Of a DNA stretch of 41,326 bases, positions 1 to 8,818 are shown in pieces (position 1 is the first letter of the stretch; every line of letters starts with the position of its first letter). Both the position numbers and the translations under genes were made by a program. The notes below the pieces were generated by a model. That model was not told where the DNA came from. It saw only the letters and a program-made list of their open reading frames with translations, and searched no databases. Source of the DNA: an uncultured Bacteroidales bacterium (GTDB lineage Bacteria; Bacteroidota; Bacteroidia; Bacteroidales; Bacteroidaceae); NCBI GenBank assembly GCA_902800925.1, contig CADCGD010000021.1:1-41326 (forward strand). Direction: 5' to 3'.

Positions 1-98
1 GTGCTCTCGCTTCTTGTACTACTTATCATCTGTTTTATGTAAGACTTTCAAAGAACTCTTTCTCTAACGCCCCCGTCGCTGTTTTTAGCGCGAAAGCG
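1..98 (-). other. Probable rRNA operon leader (5' part, runs off the left edge)
   Basis: Read on the minus strand, the stretch downstream of a very strong promoter contains a hairpin-like GC-rich block and then GAGTTCTTTGAAAG, which resembles the boxA-like TTCTTTGA element found ahead of 16S rRNA in Bacteroidota. No protein gene is visible. The 16S gene itself would lie beyond base 1, so this is inference from the leader and promoter only. A tRNA or other stable-RNA operon is an alternative. Confidence 0.5.
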
Positions 99-102
99 GG
101 TG

Positions 103-133
103 CAAAGGTACAACAAAAATCTGAATCACCAAA
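103..133 (-). promoter_or_regulatory. Strong stable-RNA promoter
   Basis: On the minus strand there is TTTG (130-133), a 19-base spacer and TACCTTTG (103-110), a full match to the Bacteroidota sigma-ABfr consensus. The segment from the -7 box into the transcript (GCGGGTGCAAAGGTA on plus, 96-110) is identical to that of the tRNA-Gln promoter at 20301-20315, which supports a stable-RNA promoter. Confidence 0.8.
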
Positions 134-164
134 ACTTTTCACCAACTTTTTTCAAGAAAATGAA

Positions 165-197
165 AAGTTTTCGCATTTCATGACAATGCGAAAACTT
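165..197 (-). terminator. Terminator hairpin downstream of the PBP1A gene
   Basis: A perfect 12-bp inverted repeat (165-176 and 186-197) encloses a 9-base loop. On the minus strand the hairpin follows the PBP1A stop codon by about 60 bases and is followed by TTTTCATTTTC, as expected of an intrinsic terminator. Confidence 0.7.
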
Positions 198-255
198 ATA
201 CACCTTATTATATTATATAAAGCAACTGCTATTTTTCTGCCAGGGAGCCATTCTC

Positions 256-2577
256 TTATTCGAAGATTTCCTCCAAAGACTCCCCTTCTTCATCCTCGAC
301 GCCAGCGTCCTCAGTAGGACACGGATTAAATCCAGCAGGCACATCAAAGACTGCATCCTCACTATAGCCTAGTGTCTTATCCTTATAGAGAGACTGCATA
401 TAGTACGCAAAGACTGGCAATGCCATGGTAGCACCCTGACCCCATACCATGGAATCGAAATGGATATCGCGGTCATCGCCACCAACCCATACGCCACTGA
501 CCAGTGTCGGTGTCAATCCCATGAACCATGCATCACTGTTATTATTGGTTGTACCCGTCTTACCGCCAATCTGCGCTTTCAATCCATAGCGAAAACGCAA
601 ACGACCAGCCGTACCACCATCGACAACAGCCCTCAACATATATAGCATCTTGTGGGCACTCTGTTCACTAATCACCTCGTTCATGCGCGGTTGGAACTGA
701 GCCAGCACATTACCCTCATTATCTTCAATCCTCGTCACAAACATGTGAGCAGCACGGATGCCATGGTTCACAAAAGCCGTATAAGCACTAACCATCTCGC
801 CAACAGTTATCTCACACGGTCCCAGACAGAGCGACATTGACGGATGAATCTCCGGATTGCGTATGCCATACTCATGAAGCAACGTCACAAAAGCCTGCGG
901 ATTGAGCTTACTCATCAGATATGCCGATATCCAGTTGTTTGACTGCTGCAAGCCCCATTTCAGCGTCACCATGTCACCATAACGAGCCTTGCTACCATTA
1001 CGTGGGGTCCAAGGACGACCAGCTACCATATAGGTCTGCTGCACATTCGGAGCCTCATCGCATGGTGAAAAACCATTCTCCATAGCCAACGAATAGAGGA
1101 AGGGCTTAATGGTAGAGCCCACCTGTCGGCGACCTTCCATTGCCATGTCGTAAGCGAAATGCGTGAAGTCCATACCACCGACATACGCCTTGACATGACC
1201 ATTCTGCGGACACATACTCATAAATCCAGTACGCAAGAACGTCTTATAGTAACGGATAGAATCCAAAGGCGTCATTACCGTATCAATCTCACCATGATAG
1301 GAGAACACCGTCATCTCCGTCTTGGTACGGAAGGATTGCATAATCTCATCCTCAGAGGCTCCCGAAGCCTTCATTGCACGATAGCGGTCACACTGACGTA
1401 CCGAACGCATCAGGATATCCTGCACCTTGTCCATAGACAGACTACCAGAGAAAGGTGCCGTCTTTCGACCAGCCTTCTCCTTGGTAAATGCAGGCTGCAG
1501 GAATTTTGCAACATGCTCATAAACAGCCTTTTCTGCATACTCCTGCATACGGGAATCAATAGTGGTAAACACCTTCAATCCATCCGTATAGACATTATAC
1601 GTGTCACCATCCTTCTTCCTATTCTTATTACACCAGCCATACAGCGGATCGTTCTCCCAATTCAACGAGTCTATATGGAATTTCACCATATTCCAAACTG
1701 GATAGTCCTTCTTTTCAGGCTGCTTAGCCATCATATAACGGCGTAAGAAGTCACGGAAATACTGGGCAATACCATCTTTATGGTCAGCCACATGGAATTT
1801 CAATCCAAGTGGTTCTTCCGACAACTTATCACGTTCAGCCTCAGAGATATAGCCCGCCTTTTCCATCTGAGCAAGCACCACATTGCGACGCTCCAGGCTA
1901 CGCTCCGGATGACGTACGGGATTGAAGTATGATGGATTCTTACAGAGACCTACCAACACGGCAGCCTCTGTAATTTTCAAATCCTTAGGATCTTTACTAA
2001 AATAAGTATTCGAGGCGGTCTTAATACCTACCGCATTGTGCAAGAAGTCGAAGTAGTTGAGATACATGGTAATGATCTCATCCTTCGTATAGTTACGCTC
2101 CAATTTTACAGCTATCACCCACTCTATCGGCTTCTGCAACAAGCGTTCCATGACGCTATGCGCCTTCTCCGAATACAATTGTTTTGCCAACTGCTGTGTA
2201 ATCGTCGAACCACCACCTGCACTCTTTTGTCCGAAGATGCCACGTTTGACAATGGCACGTCCAAGGGCATAAAAGTCGATACCCGAATGTTCGTAGAAAC
2301 GTACATCCTCCGTGGCCACCAACGCCTGGATAAGTGACGGTGACAGTTGGTTATAGTCCACCATAATGCGGTTCTCGCGGTTGTAGTTCCATGTACCCAG
2401 GATTTTTCCGTCAGCAGAATACACCTGCGTGGCGAAACGGCTGATAGGATTCTGCAAATCCTCAATAGGAGGCATATAGCCTATCCACCCTTTCTCGATG
2501 GCATAGAATCCCAGTCCTGCCGCAAGAACAGAAAGACCCAAAAGCGCCCATAATGAGCATATGATAATCTTTTTCAT
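256..2577 (-). CDS. mrcA: Bifunctional penicillin-binding protein 1A (class A PBP)
   Basis: Class A peptidoglycan synthase: it polymerises lipid II into glycan strands and cross-links the peptides on the periplasmic side of the inner membrane. The 773-residue protein starts with a membrane anchor (about residues 4-26). The GT51 transglycosylase domain follows, with catalytic Glu90 in ATEDVRFYEHSGID and the GGSTITQQLAKQL motif near 122-133. The transpeptidase domain has the active-site motif STIK (Ser488-Lys491), SNN (546-548) and KTGTT (673-677), so both activities look intact. The C-terminal tail is acidic. A TAATTTTG box at 2603-2610 on minus lies 26 bases upstream of the ATG and faces away from the pyrB promoter. 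The gene is monocistronic and ends before a strong hairpin. Other class A paralogues (PBP1b, PBP1C) cannot be fully excluded, but length and motif order fit PBP1A. Confidence 0.95.
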   Translation of the reverse strand: MKKIIICSLWALLGLSVLAAGLGFYAIEKGWIGYMPPIEDLQNPISRFATQVYSADGKILGTWNYNRENRIMVDYNQLSPSLIQALVATEDVRFYEHSGIDFYALGRAIVKRGIFGQKSAGGGSTITQQLAKQLYSEKAHSVMERLLQKPIEWVIAVKLERNYTKDEIITMYLNYFDFLHNAVGIKTASNTYFSKDPKDLKITEAAVLVGLCKNPSYFNPVRHPERSLERRNVVLAQMEKAGYISEAERDKLSEEPLGLKFHVADHKDGIAQYFRDFLRRYMMAKQPEKKDYPVWNMVKFHIDSLNWENDPLYGWCNKNRKKDGDTYNVYTDGLKVFTTIDSRMQEYAEKAVYEHVAKFLQPAFTKEKAGRKTAPFSGSLSMDKVQDILMRSVRQCDRYRAMKASGASEDEIMQSFRTKTEMTVFSYHGEIDTVMTPLDSIRYYKTFLRTGFMSMCPQNGHVKAYVGGMDFTHFAYDMAMEGRRQVGSTIKPFLYSLAMENGFSPCDEAPNVQQTYMVAGRPWTPRNGSKARYGDMVTLKWGLQQSNNWISAYLMSKLNPQAFVTLLHEYGIRNPEIHPSMSLCLGPCEITVGEMVSAYTAFVNHGIRAAHMFVTRIEDNEGNVLAQFQPRMNEVISEQSAHKMLYMLRAVVDGGTAGRLRFRYGLKAQIGGKTGTTNNNSDAWFMGLTPTLVSGVWVGGDDRDIHFDSMVWGQGATMALPVFAYYMQSLYKDKTLGYSEDAVFDVPAGFNPCPTEDAGVEDEEGESLEEIFE

Positions 2578-2602
2578 CGTGCAATTTCTTCTAAGTTGAG
2601 TG

Positions 2603-2610
2603 CAAAATTA
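2603..2610 (-). promoter_or_regulatory. -7 box of the PBP1A gene promoter
   Basis: TAATTTTG on the minus strand fits the Bacteroidota -7 consensus TAnnTTTG, 26 bases upstream of the ATG at 2577. I see no clear -33 TTTG. Confidence 0.55.
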
Positions 2611-2653
2611 CAAATTTCTTCCGAATAATCGCACGTAAATCAGAAATTATGTG

Positions 2654-2661
2654 TAATTTTG
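2654..2661 (+). promoter_or_regulatory. -7 box of the pyrBI promoter
   Basis: TAATTTTG lies 22 bases upstream of the pyrB ATG (2684) and is divergent from the PBP1A promoter. No convincing -33 element or attenuator is visible. Confidence 0.55.
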
Positions 2662-2683
2662 TGCCATCAAAACCCAAACAAGG

Positions 2684-3519
2684 ATGGAAAAGCATGATTT
2701 TGTAACGATTGCCGACCTCACCGAACCCGCCTCAGTTTCGAGACTGCAGCCAACCGCTTAGGAGCCCGTGTCATCGGCTTTGCAGACCCCAAGATCACCA
2801 GTGGTACCAAGGGCGAGACGCTGAAAGACACCATCTCTATGGTTGCCAACTACGCCGACGTCATTGTGATGCGTCACTTTATCGAAGGCGCAGCACAATA
2901 TGCCTCTGAGGTGACAGAAGTGCCTATCGTCAATGCTGGCGATGGTGCCCACCAGCACCCGTCACAATGCATGCTTGACCTCTACTCCATCTATAAGACC
3001 CAGGGAACCTTAGAGAACCTTAATATATATTTGGTGGGCGACCTGAAGTACGGCCGTACCGTCCATTCACTGATTATGGCCATGCGCCACTTCAATCCCA
3101 CCTTCCACTTCGTGGCTCCAAAGGAGTTAGCTATGCCCCAAGAATATAAGCTCTACTGCAAGGAGCATGGCATCAAGTATACCGAGCATACCGCCTTCAA
3201 CGAGAAGGTCATTGCCGATGCAGACATTCTCTATATGACCCGCGTCCAGAAGGAGCGTTTCAGCGATCTCATGGAGTATGAGCGTGTCAAGAACGTCTAT
3301 GTCCTCAACAATGACATGCTTCGCCTGGCCAAGCCCAATATGAAGATACTCCATCCGCTGCCCCGTGTCAACGAGATAGCCTATGATGTCGACGAGAATC
3401 CTCACGCCTACTACATCCAACAGGCTGGCAACGGACTCTTTGCCCGTGAAGCTATCTTCTGTGACGTACTCGGCATCAGTTTAGAAGAAGTTAAGAACGA
3501 TAAAACGATTATAGGATGA
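2684..3519 (+). pseudogene. pyrB: Aspartate carbamoyltransferase catalytic chain, disrupted by an internal deletion/frameshift
   Basis: PyrB makes carbamoyl-aspartate from carbamoyl phosphate and aspartate in pyrimidine synthesis. The ATG at 2684 opens a typical PyrB N-terminus ([12 protein letters not shown]) but runs into TAG at 2759-2761. The rest of PyrB resumes in another frame from about 2722 ([20 protein letters not shown]) and is intact to 3519, including the [14 protein letters not shown] and [10 protein letters not shown] motifs. Against family members, about 38 residues between IADL and RTRLSF are missing. These include most of the carbamoyl-phosphate loop STRT, so any product should be inactive. 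The first in-frame Met downstream (2839) would give only a 226-residue fragment. The stop overlaps the pyrI start (ATGA). Intact pyrI and otherwise undamaged codons suggest a very recent lesion or an assembly error. Confidence 0.85.
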
Positions 3520-3962
3520 ACAAGAAAGAACGATTAGTTGCCGCCATTGAAAACGGTACCGTCATCGACCATATCCCCACTGACAAGACCTATCAGGTAG
3601 CCAGTCTCCTCGGCCTTTTCAGTCTGAATACCCCCGTAACCATTGGTTTTAACTATCCGTCAAAGAAGGTGGGCAGCAAAGGCATTATCAAGGTGTCTGA
3701 CAAGTTCTTCACCGACGACGAGATTTCCCGTCTCTCCGTAGTAGCTCCAAATGTCATTCTCAGCATCATCCGCGACTACGAGGTCGTAGAGAAGAAAACC
3801 GTTGAGACCCCAGCAGAGATTCGTGGTATTGTGAAGTGTAACAACCCCAAGTGTATCACCAACAACGAGCCCATGGCGACACTTTTCCACGTAGAAGACG
3901 GCCTTCTAACCTGTCATTACTGCGAAAAAGAGCAGGACATTAATAAAGTAGAACTCGTTTAG
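3516..3962 (+). CDS. pyrI: Aspartate carbamoyltransferase regulatory chain
   Basis: PyrI binds the nucleotide effectors and, through a zinc domain, holds PyrB trimers together in the aspartate transcarbamoylase holoenzyme. The 148-residue length is normal. The N-terminal allosteric domain is followed by a C-terminal zinc domain with Cys108, Cys113, Cys133 and Cys136 in the expected C-x4-C...C-x2-C pattern. The start overlaps the pyrB stop by four bases, so it is probably translated by coupling. PyrI has no catalytic role of its own, so it is only useful if an intact PyrB exists. Its good preservation argues that the pyrB lesion is recent or artefactual. Confidence 0.95.
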   Translation: MNKKERLVAAIENGTVIDHIPTDKTYQVASLLGLFSLNTPVTIGFNYPSKKVGSKGIIKVSDKFFTDDEISRLSVVAPNVILSIIRDYEVVEKKTVETPAEIRGIVKCNNPKCITNNEPMATLFHVEDGLLTCHYCEKEQDINKVELV

Positions 3963-3985
3963 TCATACGATTTATGACGATAACA

Positions 3986-4017
3986 TTTGGCAGAACAAGT
4001 TTTTTTCGTTACTTTTG
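3986..4017 (+). promoter_or_regulatory. glyA promoter
   Basis: TTTG (3986-3989), a 20-base spacer and TACTTTTG (4010-4017) match the Bacteroidota consensus closely. The glyA ATG follows 43 bases downstream of the -7 box. Confidence 0.75.
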
Positions 4018-4060
4018 CAGCACATTTTAGAACAACCCAACCAAAAATAGAATAAAAACA

Positions 4061-5341
4061 ATGGAAAGAGACAATCAGATTTTTGAGTTGATTGAGCAGG
4101 AGCACCAGCGCCAGCTGAAAGGCATCGAGCTCATCGCCAGTGAGAACTTCGTTAGCGACCAGGTCATGGAAGCCATGGGCAGCTACCTTACCAACAAATA
4201 CGCTGAAGGCTATCCCGGCCACCGTTATTATGGCGGTTGTCAGGTTGTTGACAAGGTTGAGCAACTGGCCATCGACCGCGTATGCGAGCTGTTTGGTGCA
4301 GAGTATGCCAACGTACAGCCTCACTCTGGTGCCCAGGCCAATGCCGCTGTATTGCTGGCCGTACTGAAGCCCGGTGATTGCTTTATGGGTCTGAATCTGG
4401 ATCACGGTGGTCACCTGTCACATGGTTCGCTCGTCAACACCTCGGGAATCCTCTACAAGCCCGTAGGCTACAATCTGAATAAGGAGACTGGTCGCGTCGA
4501 CTATGACGAGATGGAGCGTCTAGCTCTGGAGCACAAACCCAAGCTGATTATCGGTGGTGGTTCTGCTTACAGCCGTGAGTGGGACTACAAGCGCATGCGT
4601 GAGATTGCCGACAAGGTTGGCGCTCTGCTGATGATTGACATGGCCCATCCCGCCGGTCTGATTGCTGCTGGTCTGCTGGAGAACCCAGTTAAGTATGCCC
4701 ACATCGTTACCTCTACCACTCACAAGACCCTGCGTGGTCCCCGTGGTGGTATCATCCTACTGGGCAAGGACTTCGACAATCCTTGGGGTTACACCACTCC
4801 AAAGGGTGTTGTCAAGAAGATGTCACAGTTGCTGAACAGCGCTGTATTCCCTGGACAGCAGGGTGGTCCTCTGGAGCACGTCATCGCCGCCAAAGCTGTT
4901 GCCTTCGGTGAGGCTCTGAAGCCTGAGTTCAAGGAGTGGGCTAAGCAGGTAAAGAAGAATGCTGCCGTGCTGGCCGACGAGCTTGTTAAGCGTGGTTTCG
5001 GCATCGTCAGCGGTGGTACCGACAACCATTCTATGCTTGTTGACCTGCGTTCTAAATATCCCGAGCTGACCGGTAAGGTTGCCGAGAATGCTCTTGTTGC
5101 CGCAGACATCACTGTTAACAAGAATATGGTGCCATTCGACTCTCGCTCTGCCTTCCAGACCTCTGGTATCCGTCTGGGAACTCCCGCCATCACTACCCGT
5201 GGTGCTAAGGAAGACCTGATGGTTCAGATTGCCGCATGGATTGAGGAAGTACTCAACGATCCTGAGAACGAACAGGTCATCGCTAAAGTACGTGGCGAGG
5301 TCAACGAGACCATGAAGAGCTATCCGCTCTTTGCCTATTAA
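4061..5341 (+). CDS. glyA: Serine hydroxymethyltransferase
   Basis: PLP enzyme that interconverts serine plus tetrahydrofolate with glycine plus 5,10-methylene-THF, the main one-carbon source of the cytoplasm. The 426-residue length and sequence are typical. The start shows [17 protein letters not shown], the substrate region [14 protein letters not shown] is at 47-60, and the PLP-binding lysine is Lys222 in [14 protein letters not shown]. The gene has its own strong promoter, and only 9 bases separate it from the sensor gene downstream, which is probably co-transcribed. Nothing is unusual in the coding sequence. Confidence 0.97.
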   Translation: MERDNQIFELIEQEHQRQLKGIELIASENFVSDQVMEAMGSYLTNKYAEGYPGHRYYGGCQVVDKVEQLAIDRVCELFGAEYANVQPHSGAQANAAVLLAVLKPGDCFMGLNLDHGGHLSHGSLVNTSGILYKPVGYNLNKETGRVDYDEMERLALEHKPKLIIGGGSAYSREWDYKRMREIADKVGALLMIDMAHPAGLIAAGLLENPVKYAHIVTSTTHKTLRGPRGGIILLGKDFDNPWGYTTPKGVVKKMSQLLNSAVFPGQQGGPLEHVIAAKAVAFGEALKPEFKEWAKQVKKNAAVLADELVKRGFGIVSGGTDNHSMLVDLRSKYPELTGKVAENALVAADITVNKNMVPFDSRSAFQTSGIRLGTPAITTRGAKEDLMVQIAAWIEEVLNDPENEQVIAKVRGEVNETMKSYPLFAY

Positions 5342-5350
5342 AGAAAATAC

Positions 5351-7972
5351 ATGATTCGCTACTTAAAGACGATATTATTTACCCTGCCTATGCTGCTGTT
5401 GCTCTTGTGTCCGACGGACATGAGAGCACAGCACTTGCAGGCTACCCTCTCCCACTATTCCACTGCCGACGGACTGCCTAGCAACGCCATCTCTTACCTC
5501 ACAAGCGATGACTACGGCTATGTATGGATAGCCACGTGGAATGGTGTATCCCGTTTCGACGGTTTCAACTTTTACAACTACAAGACCGGCATTCATAGCG
5601 GTATACCAGGATTACACAACCGTCTGGACTGCATTATTGTCGACCAGGCGCAGAACGTATGGATGAAGATGTACGACGGTCGCATCTTTGTCATCAACCG
5701 ACAAACAGACTGTATCATCGACCCACTTGCCAATGTCAGTGGTCACGAGGACTATCGTGTTGACTATTTCTTTAATCCACATGTCATTAGTACTGGTGAT
5801 GTGCTGGTATCCTATGGCAACAATGGGTTCTATAAGTTCCATTTAGACCGCACAGGACTTAAGGGAGACCTTGTTAACACCGAAGGTCTTATTGTCAAGA
5901 GTGTTGCTGAGGGATATCACAACGACCTGTGGATAGGAACCAACAAAGGAGTTCATCGCATGAACCCTTCCAACATGGCCTTGGAGTCCAAAGGTTTTCT
6001 GACGGACGAAGATGTCACCCAGCTAACCTCCAATGGTTATAACATCTATGCCGGAACAACGTCTGGAAAGATTATCCAATTTTCCTATGGTGACGAACCG
6101 CAACTGGTTTACGACTGGGGACATCCCATTACCGGCATTTTCGTTGACAGTCACGGTTTGCTCTGGTTTTCTGACAACGAGGACGGTTGTATGCGTTTGA
6201 ACCGAGAAACTGGCAATATTAAACGTTTCACCCAGCGCACCATGGTACCCGAGTTCACCAGCAGAGGAGCGGAATTCAGTGAAGCGTTAGGTGTAGTATG
6301 GGCACGCATGAACCATGGTGGCTACGGCTACTACAACCGTGAGAATGACGAAATAGAGTATTTCCACAATGACCCATCGAATCCTTGGAACCTTTCTAAC
6401 ACCGTCAATGCCCGTCTTGAGATGAACGACGGTGTAGTGTGGGAATCAACCATTCGTCGTGGTTTTGAGAAACTAGAGATTCTCAAGAACAATATTCCAC
6501 GCACCCTGCTCGTGCCTGGTGCAGAGAATACCATGGAGAATGAGACACGTGCCCTCTACTATGATGCCCAACAGCAACTGCTGCTTATTGGCAACAAGAA
6601 AGGCACACTGTTCCTCATTGACAAGCATGGCAACCAACAGACATTGACCCACGACAGCAAGGGAGAACCTTTCGGGCGTTTCTATGGTATTAGCGGTGAC
6701 TCCAAAGGCAACTATTGGCTCTGTGACAAGGATAAGGGAGTCTACAAGATGACGCCCAACGCCAATGATGGCTTTACAATCACCAATTTTCACCACGACG
6801 AGGACGACTTATGGTCGCTCTCCTCAAACAACGCCTATCAGGCAGTGGAAGACCGTCATGGCAATATCTGGGTAGCAACCTATGGCGGTGGTGTCAACAT
6901 TCTCGTCAAGAAAAAAGACGGTGGTTATCACGTCTATAGTCCCCAGAACATGCTCAAGAAGTATCCACAGCACAGTTACCAGAAGGTGCGCACCATTGAG
7001 ATGGACAAGGATGGCTACATCTGGGCTGGCACTACAGATGGTATACTCATCATGACACTGAAGGGGGACAAGTTTTCTGCCACACCACTGACAGCCCCCA
7101 GCGATCCATTGAAAGGACTGTCCAGCAACGACATTATCTGCTTACGCAGAGACCAAGAAGGTGTCATGTGGGTAGGAACCAACAGTGGTGGCCTGAGCCG
7201 AACGACCTCGAAAGACGACAACGGCTGTTGGCAGTTCGAAAACTACGGCATTGAGTCAGGGCTTCCTTCTGAGGAAATTCGCAGCATTACCTTCGACAAC
7301 AAGGGCAACGTATGGTTTGCAACTGACAATATTCTCTGCTCATTTGACACCCAAAAGAAGATTCTCACCACCTTCTCAAGTCTTGACGGTGTCGATGATA
7401 CCATGTGTTCAGAGAATGCTGCCATCTCATTGCCCGGTGGCAAGATCATCTTTGGCACCCTTGATGGCTACTATACCGTTGACCGCAACAACCTCATCAA
7501 CAAGACAGGTTCACTATTGAAGTTGCGCATCACCGATTTCTTCCTTAATGACGAGCAACAGTCACCAAGACTGAATGAGACCTTTGACTACTATGTGCCA
7601 GAGAGCCGTAGCGTCAAGCTGCCCCAACATGGCGGTGTCTTCTCTTTCCGCTTTGCAGCGCTCAACTACCAGTTGCAACACCGCACGCACTACCAATACC
7701 GACTGCTGGGCTACGAATCAGAATGGAAGAATGCTGACAAAGATCGTATTGCTTCCTATAGCGACCTGCCGGCTGGCACATACTTATTCCAAGTAAAAGC
7801 CTTCCTCTTAGAGTCACCAGAGAATTACGACTTGCGCACCATGGAGGTTGTCATCCCACCCTACTTCCTGCTGTCTACCTCAGCTGTCTGGCTCTATCTC
7901 TTTATACTGATGGTTATCGGTATTGCCGGTCTTTGGTGGTATCAGGAACAATTGCGCAAAAAATTCGCATAA
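5351..7972 (+). CDS. Periplasmic two-component-type sensor (Reg_prop propeller and Y_Y_Y domain) without a kinase
   Basis: The 873-residue protein has a signal peptide (about 1-26) and many beta-propeller repeats of the Reg_prop type, such as DYGYVWIATWNGVSRFDG, RHGNIWVATYGGGVNIL and QEGVMWVGTNSGGLSRT. A Y_Y_Y-like domain (about 757-810) and one membrane helix (about 842-864) follow. This is exactly the periplasmic and transmembrane half of the hybrid two-component sensors that detect glycans in Bacteroides and Prevotella. However, it stops nine residues after the membrane helix: no histidine kinase, receiver or AraC domain is present, and none is encoded next to it. It may act as a co-receptor or decoy, or be a truncated HTCS that has stayed open. 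The position after glyA is not that of a polysaccharide utilisation locus. Confidence 0.85.
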   Translation: MIRYLKTILFTLPMLLLLLCPTDMRAQHLQATLSHYSTADGLPSNAISYLTSDDYGYVWIATWNGVSRFDGFNFYNYKTGIHSGIPGLHNRLDCIIVDQAQNVWMKMYDGRIFVINRQTDCIIDPLANVSGHEDYRVDYFFNPHVISTGDVLVSYGNNGFYKFHLDRTGLKGDLVNTEGLIVKSVAEGYHNDLWIGTNKGVHRMNPSNMALESKGFLTDEDVTQLTSNGYNIYAGTTSGKIIQFSYGDEPQLVYDWGHPITGIFVDSHGLLWFSDNEDGCMRLNRETGNIKRFTQRTMVPEFTSRGAEFSEALGVVWARMNHGGYGYYNRENDEIEYFHNDPSNPWNLSNTVNARLEMNDGVVWESTIRRGFEKLEILKNNIPRTLLVPGAENTMENETRALYYDAQQQLLLIGNKKGTLFLIDKHGNQQTLTHDSKGEPFGRFYGISGDSKGNYWLCDKDKGVYKMTPNANDGFTITNFHHDEDDLWSLSSNNAYQAVEDRHGNIWVATYGGGVNILVKKKDGGYHVYSPQNMLKKYPQHSYQKVRTIEMDKDGYIWAGTTDGILIMTLKGDKFSATPLTAPSDPLKGLSSNDIICLRRDQEGVMWVGTNSGGLSRTTSKDDNGCWQFENYGIESGLPSEEIRSITFDNKGNVWFATDNILCSFDTQKKILTTFSSLDGVDDTMCSENAAISLPGGKIIFGTLDGYYTVDRNNLINKTGSLLKLRITDFFLNDEQQSPRLNETFDYYVPESRSVKLPQHGGVFSFRFAALNYQLQHRTHYQYRLLGYESEWKNADKDRIASYSDLPAGTYLFQVKAFLLESPENYDLRTMEVVIPPYFLLSTSAVWLYLFILMVIGIAGLWWYQEQLRKKFA

Positions 7973-7975
7973 ACA

Positions 7976-8007
7976 TTTGGAAGTTTAGCTTTTTTTTCCT
8001 AACTTTG
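7976..8007 (+). promoter_or_regulatory. ribE promoter
   Basis: TTTG (7976-7979), a 20-base spacer and TAACTTTG (8000-8007) are a near-perfect match to the Bacteroidota promoter. Transcription should begin near 8013, leaving a leader of about 185 bases before the ribE homology begins. Confidence 0.75.
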
Positions 8008-8012
8008 CAAAC

Positions 8013-8197
8013 AGAACAGGGAGCTGTGCCGGTTCGATAGGGATACTCATCAAATTACATTGAAAACCGAGCTGACTCCTCTTGCCAATGGCGGGCCACA
8101 ACCTACGCAAGTGGGAAGCCGAAAGGCCGGTGGATTACAACGACGGAGGGCACTCAAATCTTTTAACAAAGGAGTTTTCATCACATCACCGGGCGGC
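8013..8197 (+). promoter_or_regulatory. Structured 5' leader of ribE, no class recognised
   Basis: Several short stems can be drawn: AGCT...CGGTT pairing with AACCG AGCT (about 8022-8075), GCC-AAT-GGC (8085-8093), CCAC...GTGG (8097-8114) and GCC-GAAA-GGC (8118-8127). I looked for the FMN (RFN) consensus, the obvious candidate ahead of a riboflavin gene, and for TPP, SAM and cobalamin cores, and found none convincing. A 42-codon ORF in another frame (ATG 8088 to TAG 8216) overlaps the leader. Folding is by eye, and part of this stretch may be coding if ribE starts early. Confidence 0.4.
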
Positions 8198-8818
8198 ACC
8201 CTTTCCGGAATCATAGAGGAGTTTGCTACCGTTGTAGCCATTAAGAAAGACCGTGACAATATCGACTTTACGCTGACCTGCTCGTTTGTTGATGAATTGA
8301 GCATCGACCAGAGCGTAGCCCACAACGGTGTATGTCTCACCGTAGTAACCATCCATCAGCCATCAGACAGTTGCCCTCAACCATCTTATACCGTAACAGC
8401 TATGAAAGAGACGCTTGACCGCACCAACCTCGGACTGCTGAAGGTGGGCGACAAGGTCAATGTTGAGCGTAGCATGCTGATGAACGGTCGACTGGATGGT
8501 CACATCGTACAGGGACACGTCGATGAAACCGCCAGTTGCATTGCCATGGAAGATGCCAATGGCAGCACTTACTTCACCTTTGAATACAAGGAAGACCGCG
8601 AGATGGCACGCAAGGGCTACTTCACCGTCGACAAGGGTTCTGTAACAGTTAACGGTGTCTCGTTAACTGTCTGCAATCCCACACAAAACACTTTTCAGGT
8701 AGCCATCATCCCCTACACCATGGAACACACCAATTTTCAGGATATCCGTGTAGGAACTGTTGTCAATCTGGAGTTCGACATCCTTGGCAAATACATTGCC
8801 CGACTGCAGCAGCTATAA
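8060..8818 (+). CDS. ribE: Riboflavin synthase (alpha chain type); start uncertain
   Basis: It dismutates two 6,7-dimethyl-8-ribityllumazine molecules to riboflavin. Two lumazine-binding repeats are visible: the first begins SGIIEEFATVVA and the second MNGRLDGHIVQGHVDETASC. Family proteins start MFSGI, but here the equivalent codons read ACC CTT TCC GGA (T-L-S-G, 8198-8209) with no ATG. In-frame candidates are TTG at 8060 and GTG at 8111, which would add about 47 or 30 residues with no resemblance to RibE. The frame is open throughout. The last codons overlap the end of the convergent FAD-dehydrogenase gene by six bases. The enzyme call is firm; the start is not, and a lesion or assembly fault at the 5' end is possible. 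Confidence 0.9.
   Translation: MKTELTPLANGGPQPTQVGSRKAGGLQRRRALKSFNKGVFITSPGGTLSGIIEEFATVVAIKKDRDNIDFTLTCSFVDELSIDQSVAHNGVCLTVVTIHQPSDSCPQPSYTVTAMKETLDRTNLGLLKVGDKVNVERSMLMNGRLDGHIVQGHVDETASCIAMEDANGSTYFTFEYKEDREMARKGYFTVDKGSVTVNGVSLTVCNPTQNTFQVAIIPYTMEHTNFQDIRVGTVVNLEFDILGKYIARLQQL

Noticed and set aside
8013-8197. FMN riboswitch in front of ribE
   Set aside because: Expected from context, but the conserved RFN blocks are not present; kept only as an unclassified leader.
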